A stretch of DNA of 64,000 nt, from assembly GCA_030549495.1 (NCBI GenBank), contig JAUIRK010000916.1, positions 781,501 to 845,500 on the forward strand. Reading direction: 5' to 3'. The notes beneath the pieces were generated by a model. The model was given only the letters and a program-made list of their open reading frames with translations. It was not told the DNA's origin and searched no databases. A program made the position numbers and the translations under genes. Positions within the stretch are counted from its first letter, which is position 1. The number at the start of each line of letters is the position of its first letter. The DNA comes from Nectonema munidae (Eukaryota > Nematomorpha > Nectonematoida > Nectonematidae). Of the stretch, positions 47,058-58,211 are shown in pieces.

Positions 47058-48485
47058 ATGACTAAAAGAAAATGCAATTTTACCAGTGATATTAAAAGAG
47101 ACTATCCATTTTTAAAAGAAACTCTTGATAGCCAAGTTCTTTGGAATTATTGTCAATCTGTTTTTTCAATTAGCCATGGAAGACGCTCAGATATTAAAGA
47201 CCACTTTGAAACCAAGAAGCACAAATCTTCTCTTCAGACAGTAATGTCGCCATCTCGTGTGACAAACTTCATCAAAGCTGCTTCTTCTGATAAGTCTCTA
47301 CTCTTATCAGCGAAAGAAGCTACTTTGGCGTATCACACGGCTATTCATGGTTAGTCGTTCAGAAGTTCAGATTGTACCTCTAAGGTAATTTCTAAAATTA
47401 TTTGAACCTAAATTTGCTCTTCGAAGAACAAAATGTGAAGCAGTGGTTACAAATTGCATTGCCTCGATGATAGCTGCTGAACTACGTCAAGAATTAAATA
47501 AAAATTTTGTACCTGATGAATTGACATTACTTGGAGGTGAAACAGCTGCAATACTGAGCGAATAACTGGTTTCGCTTCTCGAGCAAAATGGCCTTAAAGA
47601 AAAACTTACTGGGTTTTGCGCAGATAATGATTGTAACACCAACTTTGGAGGTTTGAAAAGAAGAGGACAGAATAATGTTTTCTTTAAAGTAAAAGAAAAT
47701 ATTCAAAGAAATCTCACAGGGGTTGGATGTGCAGCTCACATTCTGCACAATTGCATTCAACATGCTGTAGATAATCTCCCCGTAGCTGTCGAAAGCCTTG
47801 TTGTAAAAATCTACAAGGTTTTTCATATATGCACTGTTCGCGTTACAGAGCTCAAACACTTTTGCGACTTTGTTGATATTGAATATCAGAGAATTTTGCA
47901 GCACGAAAATACAAGATTTCTTTCTTTGCTAGCAGGTTTACAAAATATACTTGAAATGTTTGAAGGATTAATAAGTTACTTCAACTCCTAAGGAAGTTGT
48001 CCTACGCTAATCAAAAACTGTTTTGAAGACCCAACTCAAGAGCTCTATTTAAAATTCGTTCATGACAGTTGAAATACGTCAATCAGGCTATTTTAAAGCT
48101 AGAAAAAGAAAGCATCAGTGCTGTAGAAGTGGTTCTTGTTCTGTTAAAACTAAATCAAAACGTTCTTGCAGAGAAAGAAAATAACTTCTTCCCATCCCAA
48201 GTAATTGTGCTCCTGAGAAAGCTAGAAGAGGCAGGTGAAGTAAACGTGGAAAGGTTTTACAAAGAAGCAAGAAACTTTTATGATAAGTGTCTATCTTATC
48301 TGGGTCTTTATGATGAAGCTTATAAAGATTTGCATTCTCACCGTTGGGTTGACCTTAAGGCGGAATTATCATGGGAACAAGTGCTTGAATCTACAAAAAA
48401 GATCAACGTAATGTTTAGGAAGCAGATGATTGACAGCGACTATCTCTTTGGTGAAGAAGTAGTTGTAAAAAAGCATATTTCCTAA
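47058..48485 (+). pseudogene. hAT transposase of the 46.5-kb element, degenerate
   Basis: Starts MTKRKCNFTSDIKRDYPFLK, then FSISHGRRSDIKDHFETKKH, a BED-like finger in which one cysteine appears lost. 47404-47991 contains GFCADNDCNTNFGG (second Asp region) and GCAAHILHNCIQHAVD, matching the usual C(A)AH..HN hAT block. 48069-48485 is the helical C-terminal half. Stops at about 47352, 47565 and 47990 split it. The final dimerisation motif typical of other hATs is absent, as in some insect relatives. Confidence 0.83.
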
Positions 48486-48824
48486 TGTTGCAAGAAAGAT
48501 AGCTGACAGAAAGCATCTCTCGAACAGAAATGTGTCCAGATAAGTAAAATGCTGGAGCAGAATGTGAAAGCCGTTATCACCTGCAAAATTAATTAGAATC
48601 TTTCTTGCTGCGATTTTTACGAGAAAGTCAAATCCAACAAAAACTTTTTGAAAGAAGTTTTGTCTATAGATAAATATGATTGGGCAAATATATAAATTTA
48701 TATAGTCTTTTACTTATACAGAGTATAAATAAACATGTCTGTGTATTTTTTTTATCTGATAAAGGCCTTTGTTCTGAAGCGTCCTAGTTTTTAATTGCAA
48801 AAATATGGTAACTCTAAATGTAGT

Positions 48825-51010
48825 TAATAAATAATACTTCAAGAAATATTTGAAACAGACCAATTATATTTTGAATCTGGTTTTTAATGCAACTTTCCTC
48901 GTAGTAAACTTTAATAATAAATATTCCTTCGGCTTTAATTAGATTTACTCACATAAGCATGAATATTGGATAGATGTATTTATCACGTATGATCGATGAT
49001 TGAATTTATTATTGGACATGAGGATATTTAAAATCGAGGAACTTAAAGATCTAGTCGAATTCGTCAGTGTAAGGGAAAAAGAAAACAGTAGTAAAAAATT
49101 AATTTTTAATAGCAGTTCATATAACTTATTAATAAACCAGAAAATTGTCAAGAAGTAAACATTAGCAATAGTAAAGTTATTTATAGCACAACCAGTGCCA
49201 ACATGTCCAAATGTCACAGAGTAAACACAAAAAATAGTGAAATTTATTAGTTTTTTAAACTCTGTTTCAACCTTCCTTAGTTGTCATAATGATGGGTGAA
49301 GTAAAGACGGTGTCAATATGAAAATGAGTTCTTCATTTACAATTTAAATATTTTACTTAAATAGTTTTAGTAAAATAAGACTTCTTCAAAAAAATTTTAA
49401 ATGTACAGTGCAGTGTCGGGAAAATTTATTCCCCTTGGGGAGGTGTGCCGTAGTTTGGTTAGACTATCTTACTTGCAAACCAATCTTAACGATCAATACT
49501 CTGTATGATGGAGATCTCTAAGCTTGCTTCCAAAAATCGATATTCAATCCATATAAGCAAAGACAGGTATAAAAAGGTGAAGCAAAAAACATATAAAAAT
49601 TTATTGATTAGACAATTTATCATAAATATAACATAGAAAACAATTTTTTATGAAACACTCTAAAAAGGTAAGTATAATAACACACCTTGTGTATAATCTT
49701 GAAATAAATGAGCTTAATACTCTTTTTTATTTCAGTTCTTACTTGTTTTATTCTTGTGAAGGATAGAGGTTGTGCATAAACATAAGCAATGGCTTCTAAG
49801 TTTTTAAATGCAAACGTTGGCAATTTTTTAGAAATAAATGCACAGAAATAATTCTGTACCATACAAGCTTCATTGGTTTGTATATGTAATTTATATATTT
49901 ATATTGGATGTATAATCATGGTGATAATATGTCTTGAAAATGTTCGATAAATATATAAACTCAATCACTATATAACTTGGATAGTATAAAATTTTTTGGT
50001 CATACTTTTTTTATTTGTGGTAGAGCGTTGAAGATCCCACTGGAAAGGAGTAGGCTAGACTGTATATACTTCGACTTAATTTTACACAAGTAGAAGTTAG
50101 TTAAAATTAATTTATATAGAAAAATTTGCGTGCATTACAAATTTTTACTCTTTAAAACATTATATATATATATATATATACAAGTCATAAAAGCTAGTTT
50201 ACATTTTGAATTGTTTATACACAGCTACGTATAAGTAGAAATCGATAAACATTCCAAGTTTTTAGCCCATAAACCATCATTTGTGCATATTTCAGTGAAA
50301 ATCAAGAGCAAATAGTAGAAACAGAACGGACAAGACTTTTGAAAATCTTATAGATGTAGAATGTGATTTTGAACAAAATGTTGCTTTTTCATTGATTACA
50401 TCTGAAAATGAATTTTAAACAAATTATTTTAGTAGTTATCACGTATAAAGAATCTTGTTATAACAAAGAGATTTTATCATTTCCTTTTAAAACTATGTCT
50501 AATTTTTTCAAAGCTGAAGTTATAACAAAATTTTCTTATAAAAAATAAATTAAAAAAAATTTTTTTATCTAAAAAATAAGTTATGAGTTAAAAAAATTTT
50601 CGAGTCAAAATTAAAAAAATTCCATAGTATTGATTTTATAATATAATAGATACTAATTTATATTGAAAGGTAAATTTATGAAGAATAAAATTTCTTTAAT
50701 TGATATATTTTTGCATTTTTTTAGAGTAATTTTTTTATTTTAACACCAAAACGAGCATTTGCCTTTTTGACAGATTTGGAATTCATATCTTATATTGAAT
50801 ATTGTTAAAATAAAAATCTAATTATTGCAAATAGGATAAAATTTAATAAAAACACTGAACACACTGTTTTCAGAATCTAGTCCATTAATGCAAAGTTTAC
50901 TTTGTTGAATAAGACACATTATTAAAGTTATGACTTTGTTTACAAAAAGGAAAGAGAGCATATATAAAGCGTAAAGAGTTAGAAGTGATGGATTGTGTTG
51001 AAAGACTTAC
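48825..51010. other. Downstream part of AChE gene, exon(s) not found
   Basis: Must contain, or lead to, the last AChE exon because the exon at 51011 ends in a good donor. Hydrophobic open stretches on the minus strand near 49217-48945 and 49862-49620 were considered, but neither is convincing. TA microsatellite at 50160-50180. A tRNA-like stretch (GTAGTTTGGTTAGAC) lies near 49450. Confidence 0.5.
50160..50180. repeat. TA microsatellite
   Basis: About ten uninterrupted TA units. Confidence 0.95.
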
Positions 51011-51198
51011 TAATTTGTTTTGTGAGTTGAGGTAAGTAGTTGTTCTGAAAAGCGCAGTACTCGATTCTTGGACCTCTTCCAATGTGATAATTGTTCATGC
51101 TCATGTTTGCGTTTAATTCAAGAAACTCTTTTCCGTAGTGTGTATACACTGGCCATAATATGTCGTTTTTCTTTCTTGGGAAGTTCAAATTTGGATTG
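51011..51198 (-). CDS. ace: Acetylcholinesterase, penultimate or late exon
   Basis: Acceptor ATACATAG. Encodes NPNLNFPRKKN, WPVYTHYGKEFLELNAN and GRGPRIEYCAFQNNYLPQLT. The last block matches the conserved C-terminal block of cholinesterases (WPLYT... and CAFWN..LP.L), including the cysteine of the last conserved intramolecular disulfide. Phase fits the exon at 62413-62161. Donor GTAAGT at 51010 in phase 1 shows that at least one more exon follows, coding the GPI-signal or tetramerisation tail. I could not find it. Confidence 0.92.
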
Positions 51199-51410
51199 CT
51201 ATGTATAAAATTAAAATGCTCATATAAAGAAATAGCAATTCGTTATCTTTAATAATCCCATTTTGCTTTGATTTAATTTGAAACAAAGTACACAAAATTA
51301 TTATATTTTTTGGTCAAGTAAGCTTTCAAAAGTATAAGTTATGCGTGTATTTAAAATGTTATGCTTATTTTTCACCGGAGGGACATTTTATATATTCCTT
51401 TATAAAATTT

Positions 51411-51560
51411 GGAGACGTGAGTAAGGTTGGTTAGATACTGAGTTTCGATAACTCATGGTCTTGGGTTTGATCCCGCATCAAGCTTCTTTTCTTCATAGTT
51501 CGATACAAGCAGCGCAATTGAAATTGGATGAAAACACTCCAAGGTACCTTTACTTTTTAC
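51411..51560 (+). mobile_element. tRNA-derived SINE, copy 2
   Basis: Box A-like GTTGGTTAGATACTGAG and box B-like GGGTTTGATCCC, then the same tail words as 34853-35005 (CATAGTTCGATACAAGC, GCGCAATTG, GGATGAAAACACTCC). In the AChE intron. Confidence 0.8.
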
Positions 51561-51776
51561 GCAATCTCTTTGATATCATTGGATAATTTTTTTGAATAAC
51601 ATTTTATTTTTAACAAATCAAATTACGTAAGAAACAAACTAATTGTTTTTAAACATACTTGAATGAAATTTTAATCTATTAAAAAAAACCGCGCAACAAT
51701 CTCGGATTTGATTGACTAAAATAAAATCATTTTCAACCATTCCCATATATTCATAAATTCTTAAACTGATAATAAT

Positions 51777-54700
51777 CAGGGCCTGTGAGAGAATTTTTGG
51801 GTCCCGAAACAAAACTACACAAGGGCCTTTATGAATTTGAAAAAAGTTGATTTATTCATATTGGCTAAAAAATAATTTTTTTATTGATTAGTATAAAAAA
51901 ATATATATCAATACACGCATGTATCAAGTAAATTGGCAAAAAAAACTAATCTAAAATATGATGAAGATTCAAATTTAGAAGAGTATTAAATAAAAAAGAA
52001 AATATCAAATTCAAATAATAGCTGGCTTTCTTTTTCCCAAAATTTCGAATTACACTATCAAAATAAGTTTTTTTAACAATGCTAGACTCAATACTTAATC
52101 TCACCAGATCAACAAGTCTTGTTTAGACATAGTGGACTGCAAATAATTCTTCACCAATTTGAGATTACTAAAAGATCTTTCAGCAGAAGCTACTGTAGCT
52201 GGAATGGTCAAAAAAACAATCCCAAACTTATACAAATATTCGGAAAAATTTGAACAGTTTCTAATATCTCAGCACATTGAGTGACAACTTTGGTTTTTGG
52301 AAATTAGCTTTATGTACGACTTTTAAATGTTGTATTTCTTCTACCAATTCTTTACTATCAAGATCTTCGTGATACTGATCATCTAAATTTGTTCCTTTTT
52401 TCTCAAGTTCTTTCTCAGAGATTGAGTTATAATTCCAAAGAAAATCAAAATTTTATGTCAATCTCTTAACAGCATTAAACCTAACAGTCAATCCATCAAA
52501 ACATTATTCATTAAAACATTAAACACAGTTTTCCTTAAATAAGCTTCTTCTGGTCTATCATCGGTATCATAATTTCTGCCATATTGGTTACAGCTAAAGT
52601 TGTATAATCAAACGTCTTTGTTATTTTTCCAACTATAGGCTGTCGTCCATAGCTCAACTTAAACTCTATTTCAAAATTTAGAGCAACCTCTTTAACTTCA
52701 TTCCAAATTTTTTTGCAACTATTTCTCAGCCCTAATAATTCTTAAAGAAGAGTTTTCATTTTTGACACTTCTACATCCAATGTGGTATCACAAGCCTGAA
52801 TAATTTGTAGCAAATAATTATTGTGGCTAGAATTTTATGCCACACTGATGGCATCAGTATACAAATAAAACTTTGCAGGTATCTCAAAACTGCATTTATT
52901 TCATTTCTTGCTTTGGCTGTTAGATTAAGCTCCAACAAATCTTTCAAAGCTCATTTAATACCATTGAGATGAAATGCAAACGGCTTCATGCACTGAATTC
53001 TGTCTGACCATCTGGTGTCTGACATAACTTTCAAAGAACAACCCGTGTGTTCTTTGAGTATTTCGCAACTTATAGGGCTAGAACTAAACAAATTATATAT
53101 TGTTTGAACCGTTCCAAAAAACGTGATCAGGTAAGCATTCACAAGCATTGTTTCCACATAGATTAAAAGTATGGCAGACACAAGGAGAAAAGATAGCTAC
53201 TGAATTTAGCTCTTGAATAATTGCTTGAGCGCCTTTATACTTACCTGCCATATTTGCAGCATTATCATATCCTTGTGCTCTGCAGTCAGACAAAGGAATG
53301 ACATGCTCTTCTAAGGTAGCAATGTTTATTTAACGATTTCTTCGCTTCTCTTACTGCTACAATCAGCAAACATAAGAATTTGTTCTTATATCTCATATTC
53401 ATTATCCTTCAAGTTCAAGTACCTCAGCAAAATGTTATTTGTTCAATATGCGAAGAGTCAGTGGTTGAATCCACAATGAATGCAAAATATTTTGAAGCTC
53501 TTCTTTCCAACAAAATTTTTGCTTTAAAACATTAGAGCATTCTGAAATGAACTCATTTTGGGAATCTGGAGATAAATAATGAACTTGAAGACGGTTGCCT
53601 TTTTTAGTTTCCTTTTCTTTTTTTACATATTCTTAAAGAATAGGGCCCGCCTTGATAAAATCTCAATCAAACCTAAAAATGATCATTCTTTGGATCTCCA
53701 ATTAGATGAGATGTTCGATTAAATCACAAGCCACCCTCCTCTTAAAAAAGAAAAACTTTAATGATACCCATTACATTGTACCATTTCAAAGCTTCAGCAT
53801 TGTAATTTATTTCTAATAAAGTATCAATTCCTTTTTCAGATGAAAGGCGTCTTTCTAGCTCTCTCCATTTTATGTAACACTCTTTATGGTCTTTGCTTTT
53901 TCATGTTCTCTGATTCTAGCACTTAATTTTCGCTATTTCGTACTGGTTGACCAACATTCTGGAGAAGCGTGTGTAGACTTTGCAGAAAAACAGTTGGCAT
54001 TGGGTCAAAACAGTCGACATGGTAAACAAAACAACGCTTTTTTTACTTGACTCCAAACAAAAAACGCGCTCTTGTACATTTCTCCATTTTTAATGTAGTT
54101 TCGGAAAAAGATTGATTATCCAAATTATTTGGAAATTGTTTAGAAAATAGAATGTGGTCAAAAATGACAAACTTATAAATTTCAGCGTGGGTGTGAACTT
54201 CATTTGTAATACAACCAATATCATGGCCTGTTAATGAATCATTATTAAATTTTTCATCTTCAAGATATTCAACACAATCTCGTTTCTAACGTTCTCCATT
54301 TATAGTTAAATCAGAAGGAGGAATTTCATTTAAATTAATATCAGAAGTACTTGGGAACATTGAGTTTTCTTCGGTTTTTTCAAGAAATCGTTAAAGATTT
54401 TTCTGAAAGAAGTGTATTGGATTTTATTGTCTCAAGCTGAAAAAGTGTATTTTGCCCCTTTTTTATATTTTCTTCCCTAATCTTCCTTTCTTGCCGTTTC
54501 TGCCATCCATATTTTTGGGAATGCATACTTAATAGGTTATTAACTCTTAAAAAAGTTAGTCATTTTTAAAAATTGAGTTTAGTAATGGGTAGTAAAAACA
54601 TTTATTTTTAAAATTAATACTTAGTGAAAATAGTATAAATTTGAAGATATAAAATCTTAATACTGAATGTTTTCAAAAATTATATTCTCTGAAAAAAGGG

Positions 54701-55389
54701 TCTCTTATAATGAAGAAATTATCATAATTATGATAATAATCATTAAATTAATAATGAAGAAATAAAATATTTTTGACATTGAATTTTAGATAATCTTCAA
54801 TTTTGGGATGGAAAATAAAAAAAATTTGCCCAGATTAAAAATAAAGAAAAGTGTGTATAACAAATTTTGTAGAAAAATATAATTATATTATTAAAACCAA
54901 ACCAAAAATTGTATTATTTTAGAAAAATAAAAATTCACTAGAAAGACTTAAAATATTTACAAGTTCATATGATTTCTAAGTAAATTTTATTTGCTATTTG
55001 TTAAAAATTTAACCAGAATTTGTGGACAATGTTTTAAAATTTCTAGCCTTTAAATCAAATAATCTAGTTTATTAAAATAAAACAGATATAAATCCTAAAT
55101 AAACACATTTTTTAGAAATGAAAATTATTCGAACACCATGAAAATTAATGAGTATAGTAAACAACCATTTTGACTTTTGACATAAAAACGAAGCATATGA
55201 AAAAAAACATGGCTACGTAAATCTATAGTTATAATCAAAAAATTGATAACTATGATCAAACATTTTCTTCGTACAAGATCAAACAAAAAATTTTTAATCA
55301 CAATAAAGATTTTTTTCGTTGATGGACCCCCATTTAACTCTTGGGCCCGGGAAAAATTTTCCGGTTGGACCGCCCTCTTAGAGGCTCTG
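51777..55389 (-). mobile_element. hAT transposon, 3.6 kb, with ATAATAAT duplication
   Basis: Ends CAGGGCCTGTGAGAG and, inverted, CAGAGCCTCTAAGAG, flanked by a perfect ATAATAAT (51769-51776, 55390-55397). The minus strand carries a long degenerate transposase. Inserted in the AChE intron on the same strand as the gene. Confidence 0.92.
52050..54545 (-). pseudogene. hAT transposase (ZMYM1/TTF-finger type), degenerate
   Basis: The N-terminus near 54545 reads HSQKYGWQKRQERKIREE. A TTF-type finger region (HAEIYKFVIFDHILFSKQF, then FVYHVDCFDPM) follows with breaks. 53293-52951 holds the second catalytic block DCRAQGYDNAANMAGKYKGA, SPCVCHTFNLCG, ITFFGTVQTIYNLFSSSP and SDTRWSDRIQCMKPFAFHLN. Similarity declines towards 52050, where the dimerisation domain should be. 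Many stops and frame changes. Family: the common animal hAT proteins annotated as zinc finger MYM-type 1-like. Confidence 0.85.
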
Positions 55390-56103
55390 ATAATAATCCT
55401 TTGTATTCTATATTATTAACACAGATAAATAAATTCATATATATTCATAAGCTAGTTTCTGTTGAAACAGGCAAGATTCGAAGCAGCGCCCTTATCTGTG
55501 ATAACTACTAGCGAAGGGCAATGGTTCTTCAAGAGTACATGGGAAATATTAAGCAATCTGCAACTTTGCACACCAACAGTAGAGTCCAGATCCCAATGCT
55601 GTTTAGGCCGAGGTGAGAAATGAAGTTGAGCTCTCATTCTCCAATAAAATACCTCATAGGGCACATGCGTCTCTTACAGCCTCTGAACAGTAAGTCTCCA
55701 GATCTGCCTTCACGTGGCGGGGTTGTTTAAAACTAAATGATCTGTATGCGAAAGCGATTTACAGGCGCTTAATCCTACAGGTCCGGATAGAACAAGCTCG
55801 ATAGCTTTGGACAACAGTTGCTCTAGAGTCTAGGAGAAAATAACTCTGATTTCAAATTACCACTGCCTTGTGGGTGTAGTACTATTAAATGCAAAGGCTA
55901 AATGTTTCCAATCCTGAAAACAAAATAGTTGGCGTCAGGAAGGGCATCCGGCCAGAAAACTCTGCTCTATTTAACAAATGTAATGATCCGCCAAACAAAG
56001 AGCGGGGTACAGCTCAAAGTACTCCGTGGGCGTGTCCAACTGCCTACGTCAAAAAGAATGTTGGAAAAACTTGTAAAAAAGAAAAAGATAGGAGGTTTGC
56101 TAC

Positions 56104-56880
56104 TTAGAATGTAGGATCGATGACGGGTAAAAGTTTGGAATTGATACAAGAAATGAAGAAGAGAAGTATTGAAGTGATGTGTGTCCAGGAAACAAGATGG
56201 GGAGGGGATGATGCAAAGGAAATCGCAGAAGGGTATAAAATATTCTATAGTGGAAATACAAACAAAAATAATGGAGTAAGAATTATAATCTCACCTAAGT
56301 TAATGAATAAGGTAATGGAAGTGAAAAGAGACGGTGATCGTTTAATTCGATTGAAGTTGGTGGGAGATGAAAAGCTGGTAACCGTTATATCCGCATATGC
56401 ACCACAGAAGGGATGCAAAGAAGAATAAAAAGAAAAGTTCATATCTAAGTTGGAAGAAATGATTGAAGAAGTCAAAGAAAATGAAACGTTGATAATCGGA
56501 GGTGATCTAAACGGACACTTGAGAGAGCATTGTGACGGCCTCAATAATACACACGGAGGGCATGTGTATGGAAAAAGAAATAAAGACGCTGAAAGAATTC
56601 TACAAATGGCAGAAAGAAATGAATTAACAATTTGTAATACAAAATATAGAAAAAAGCTGGGACACCTGATTACCTACGAAAGTGGTGGTAAGACAAGTCA
56701 AATAGACTTTATTTTGATAAGACAAAAAGACGCAAAAAAAATTAAAAGATTGCAAGGCTATTCCTGGAAGTGATACAGTCAGCCAACATAAATTGGTTGT
56801 GCTTGACTGGTATAAAAATAAAAGATATAAGCAAAAGATACAAAAGAATGAAAAATTGAAGAATTGGAAATTGGAAGAAA
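56104..56880 (+). pseudogene. LINE endonuclease domain (APE/EEP type), degenerate
   Basis: Motifs in order: GKSLELIQEMKKRSIEVMCV with QETRWGG (metal-binding Glu), VISAYAPQ, LIIGGDLNGHLREH (catalytic Asp-x-Asn), and SQIDFILI near the C-terminal Asp. A stop at 56426 and a frame change near 56770 split it. The usual final SDH histidine motif survives as DTVSQHKLVV in another frame. Its role in intact LINEs is to nick target DNA for target-primed reverse transcription. Confidence 0.85.
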
Positions 56881-57386
56881 GTACTGAATCAAAATTTTTA
56901 TATTCAAATTACTGTTCACTTACTGCTTACGTTCCTCCGAAACATGCAGAGCGAAATTTTAAAGTAGTGTATGTTATGTCTAGCCAACATTTGAGTGAGA
57001 TTGAATTGGTTGGTGATAAACGTAAACCCGAAACAATTATTTTGTATAATCAATTCAAGGGAGGAGTAGATAAAACCAACCAAATGCTCAGGTCATATTC
57101 TACTTATAGATCCTCAAGGAGGTGGACAATGGCTATTTTTACTAATTACTTAGATATAGCCGTGCACAATAGGTCGATAATAGTACAACATAATTGCACA
57201 GAAAAATTTCCAAGTACGAAAAAAGGGGGTAGAAAATTTTTCATGAGAGATCTTTCTTTAGAGCTCTGCCAAAGGTCGATGCTACTGCGGGCAAACAGCG
57301 TGGACACCCCTTTTCGTATTCGCAGTTTACTGAATTTTTATGGATTTGAGGATCAAGTGTTGCCTAGCGAAACACAGAGTAGTTGA
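56793..57386 (+). pseudogene. LINE/piggyBac chimeric reading frame
   Basis: A single open frame of 197 codons. The first 28 or so residues (VVLDWYKNKRYKQK to NWKLEE) continue the LINE; from STESKFLYSNYCS on it is the C-terminal third of a piggyBac transposase. That part includes KPETIILYNQFKGGVDKTNQ (third catalytic Asp), SRRWTMAIFTNYLDIAVHN and a basic tail. The junction is near 56880. It lacks the first two catalytic blocks, so it is not a working transposase. Confidence 0.82.
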
Positions 57387-58207
57387 GGATTTTGTTATTT
57401 GGATTGCAAGCAATCTAGAACCAGAGGTATGAGAAAGTGTGATGCGTGCAAAAAACATATATATAAAAAACATACCTAATACATTTGTTCAAATTGTAAA
57501 AGAATTTTTTTTTAAGATTCACAATTATTTATATAATGTTTTTATTGAAATAAAAGTTGTAAAATTTTTGTTTATAAAATTTCATTTTTTGTAATAAAAT
57601 CCTGTTTTGTGATAGTATAGTTTTTAATTTATAGTTTTTATATAGCATTATATAAAAGATCGTGCAGAATTGTCGCCAACCTAATTTTGTTAGTTCCTTA
57701 CCTGTCCTCATTCTTTTGTCAACATTTTTCAATTATAATTTCACTAAAACTCGACCTTGATATCAGTTTGGAGTTAATCCTTTTATTTCTCCTCAAAGTT
57801 GACTCCGATGATACTTGTTGAGAATTGCAAATGGTTCGTTCACAGATTTTCATAAAATTTCAAAAAATGTAAAAAATTTTTAGGAAATACAAAGAATTTA
57901 TTATTATAGTTTATAATATTTATTATTTTTATTGAAAAACATACCAGTAAGGGTATAAGCTTCTGTAATTGAAATTTCGATGAAAATATCAAAATTAACG
58001 CCATCTACAAATTCACCACAAAGTAACAAAACAACCAAAATTTCAAAAACAACACATATGATGATATTTTTATTTTGAAATAATTTAGATGAAACCAAGA
58101 AAAAAATTTACATGTTGTTTTTTGATGGGGTCAGATATATTTTTCTACATGAATTTAATCATTGAAAAATAGCGTGTAGTAAAAAGCCATGCTTGGTCTT
58201 GCGAGGG
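56881..58207 (+). mobile_element. piggyBac 3, right part only, inside the LINE
   Basis: Transposase C-terminus (to 57386) plus about 820 bp of non-coding 3' region. It ends GCTTGGTCTTGCGAGGG directly against TTAA (58208-58211), the expected piggyBac right boundary. The left half is missing, so a deletion must have removed it together with some LINE sequence. A C-terminal CDCKK-like piece follows the stop (KCDACKKHIY near 57440). Confidence 0.82.
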
Positions 58208-58211
58208 TTAA

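Larger units (their letters stand above)
46518..48816 (+). mobile_element. hAT transposon with TAGASTTACCATA ends, 2.3 kb
   Basis: Ends TAGACTTACCATA and, inverted, TAGAGTTACCATA, flanked by a perfect 8-bp duplication AATGTAGT. It carries a plus-strand transposase with several breaks and a nested 260-bp hAT MITE near its left end. It lies between the PACS 5' end and the AChE exon at 51 kb. Confidence 0.93.

Noticed and set aside
48945-49217. Hydrophobic minus-strand frame considered as the AChE GPI-signal exon
   Set aside because: No convincing acceptor in the right phase, and the hydrophobicity is explained by T-rich sequence.
49620-49862. Second candidate for the AChE tail exon
   Set aside because: No cholinesterase-like residues and no good acceptor; basic and aromatic composition typical of random AT-rich frames.
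55452-55664. Minus-strand open frame of 70 codons at the LINE start
   Set aside because: It is antisense to the LINE 5' region; the plus strand carries the recognisable LINE leader.
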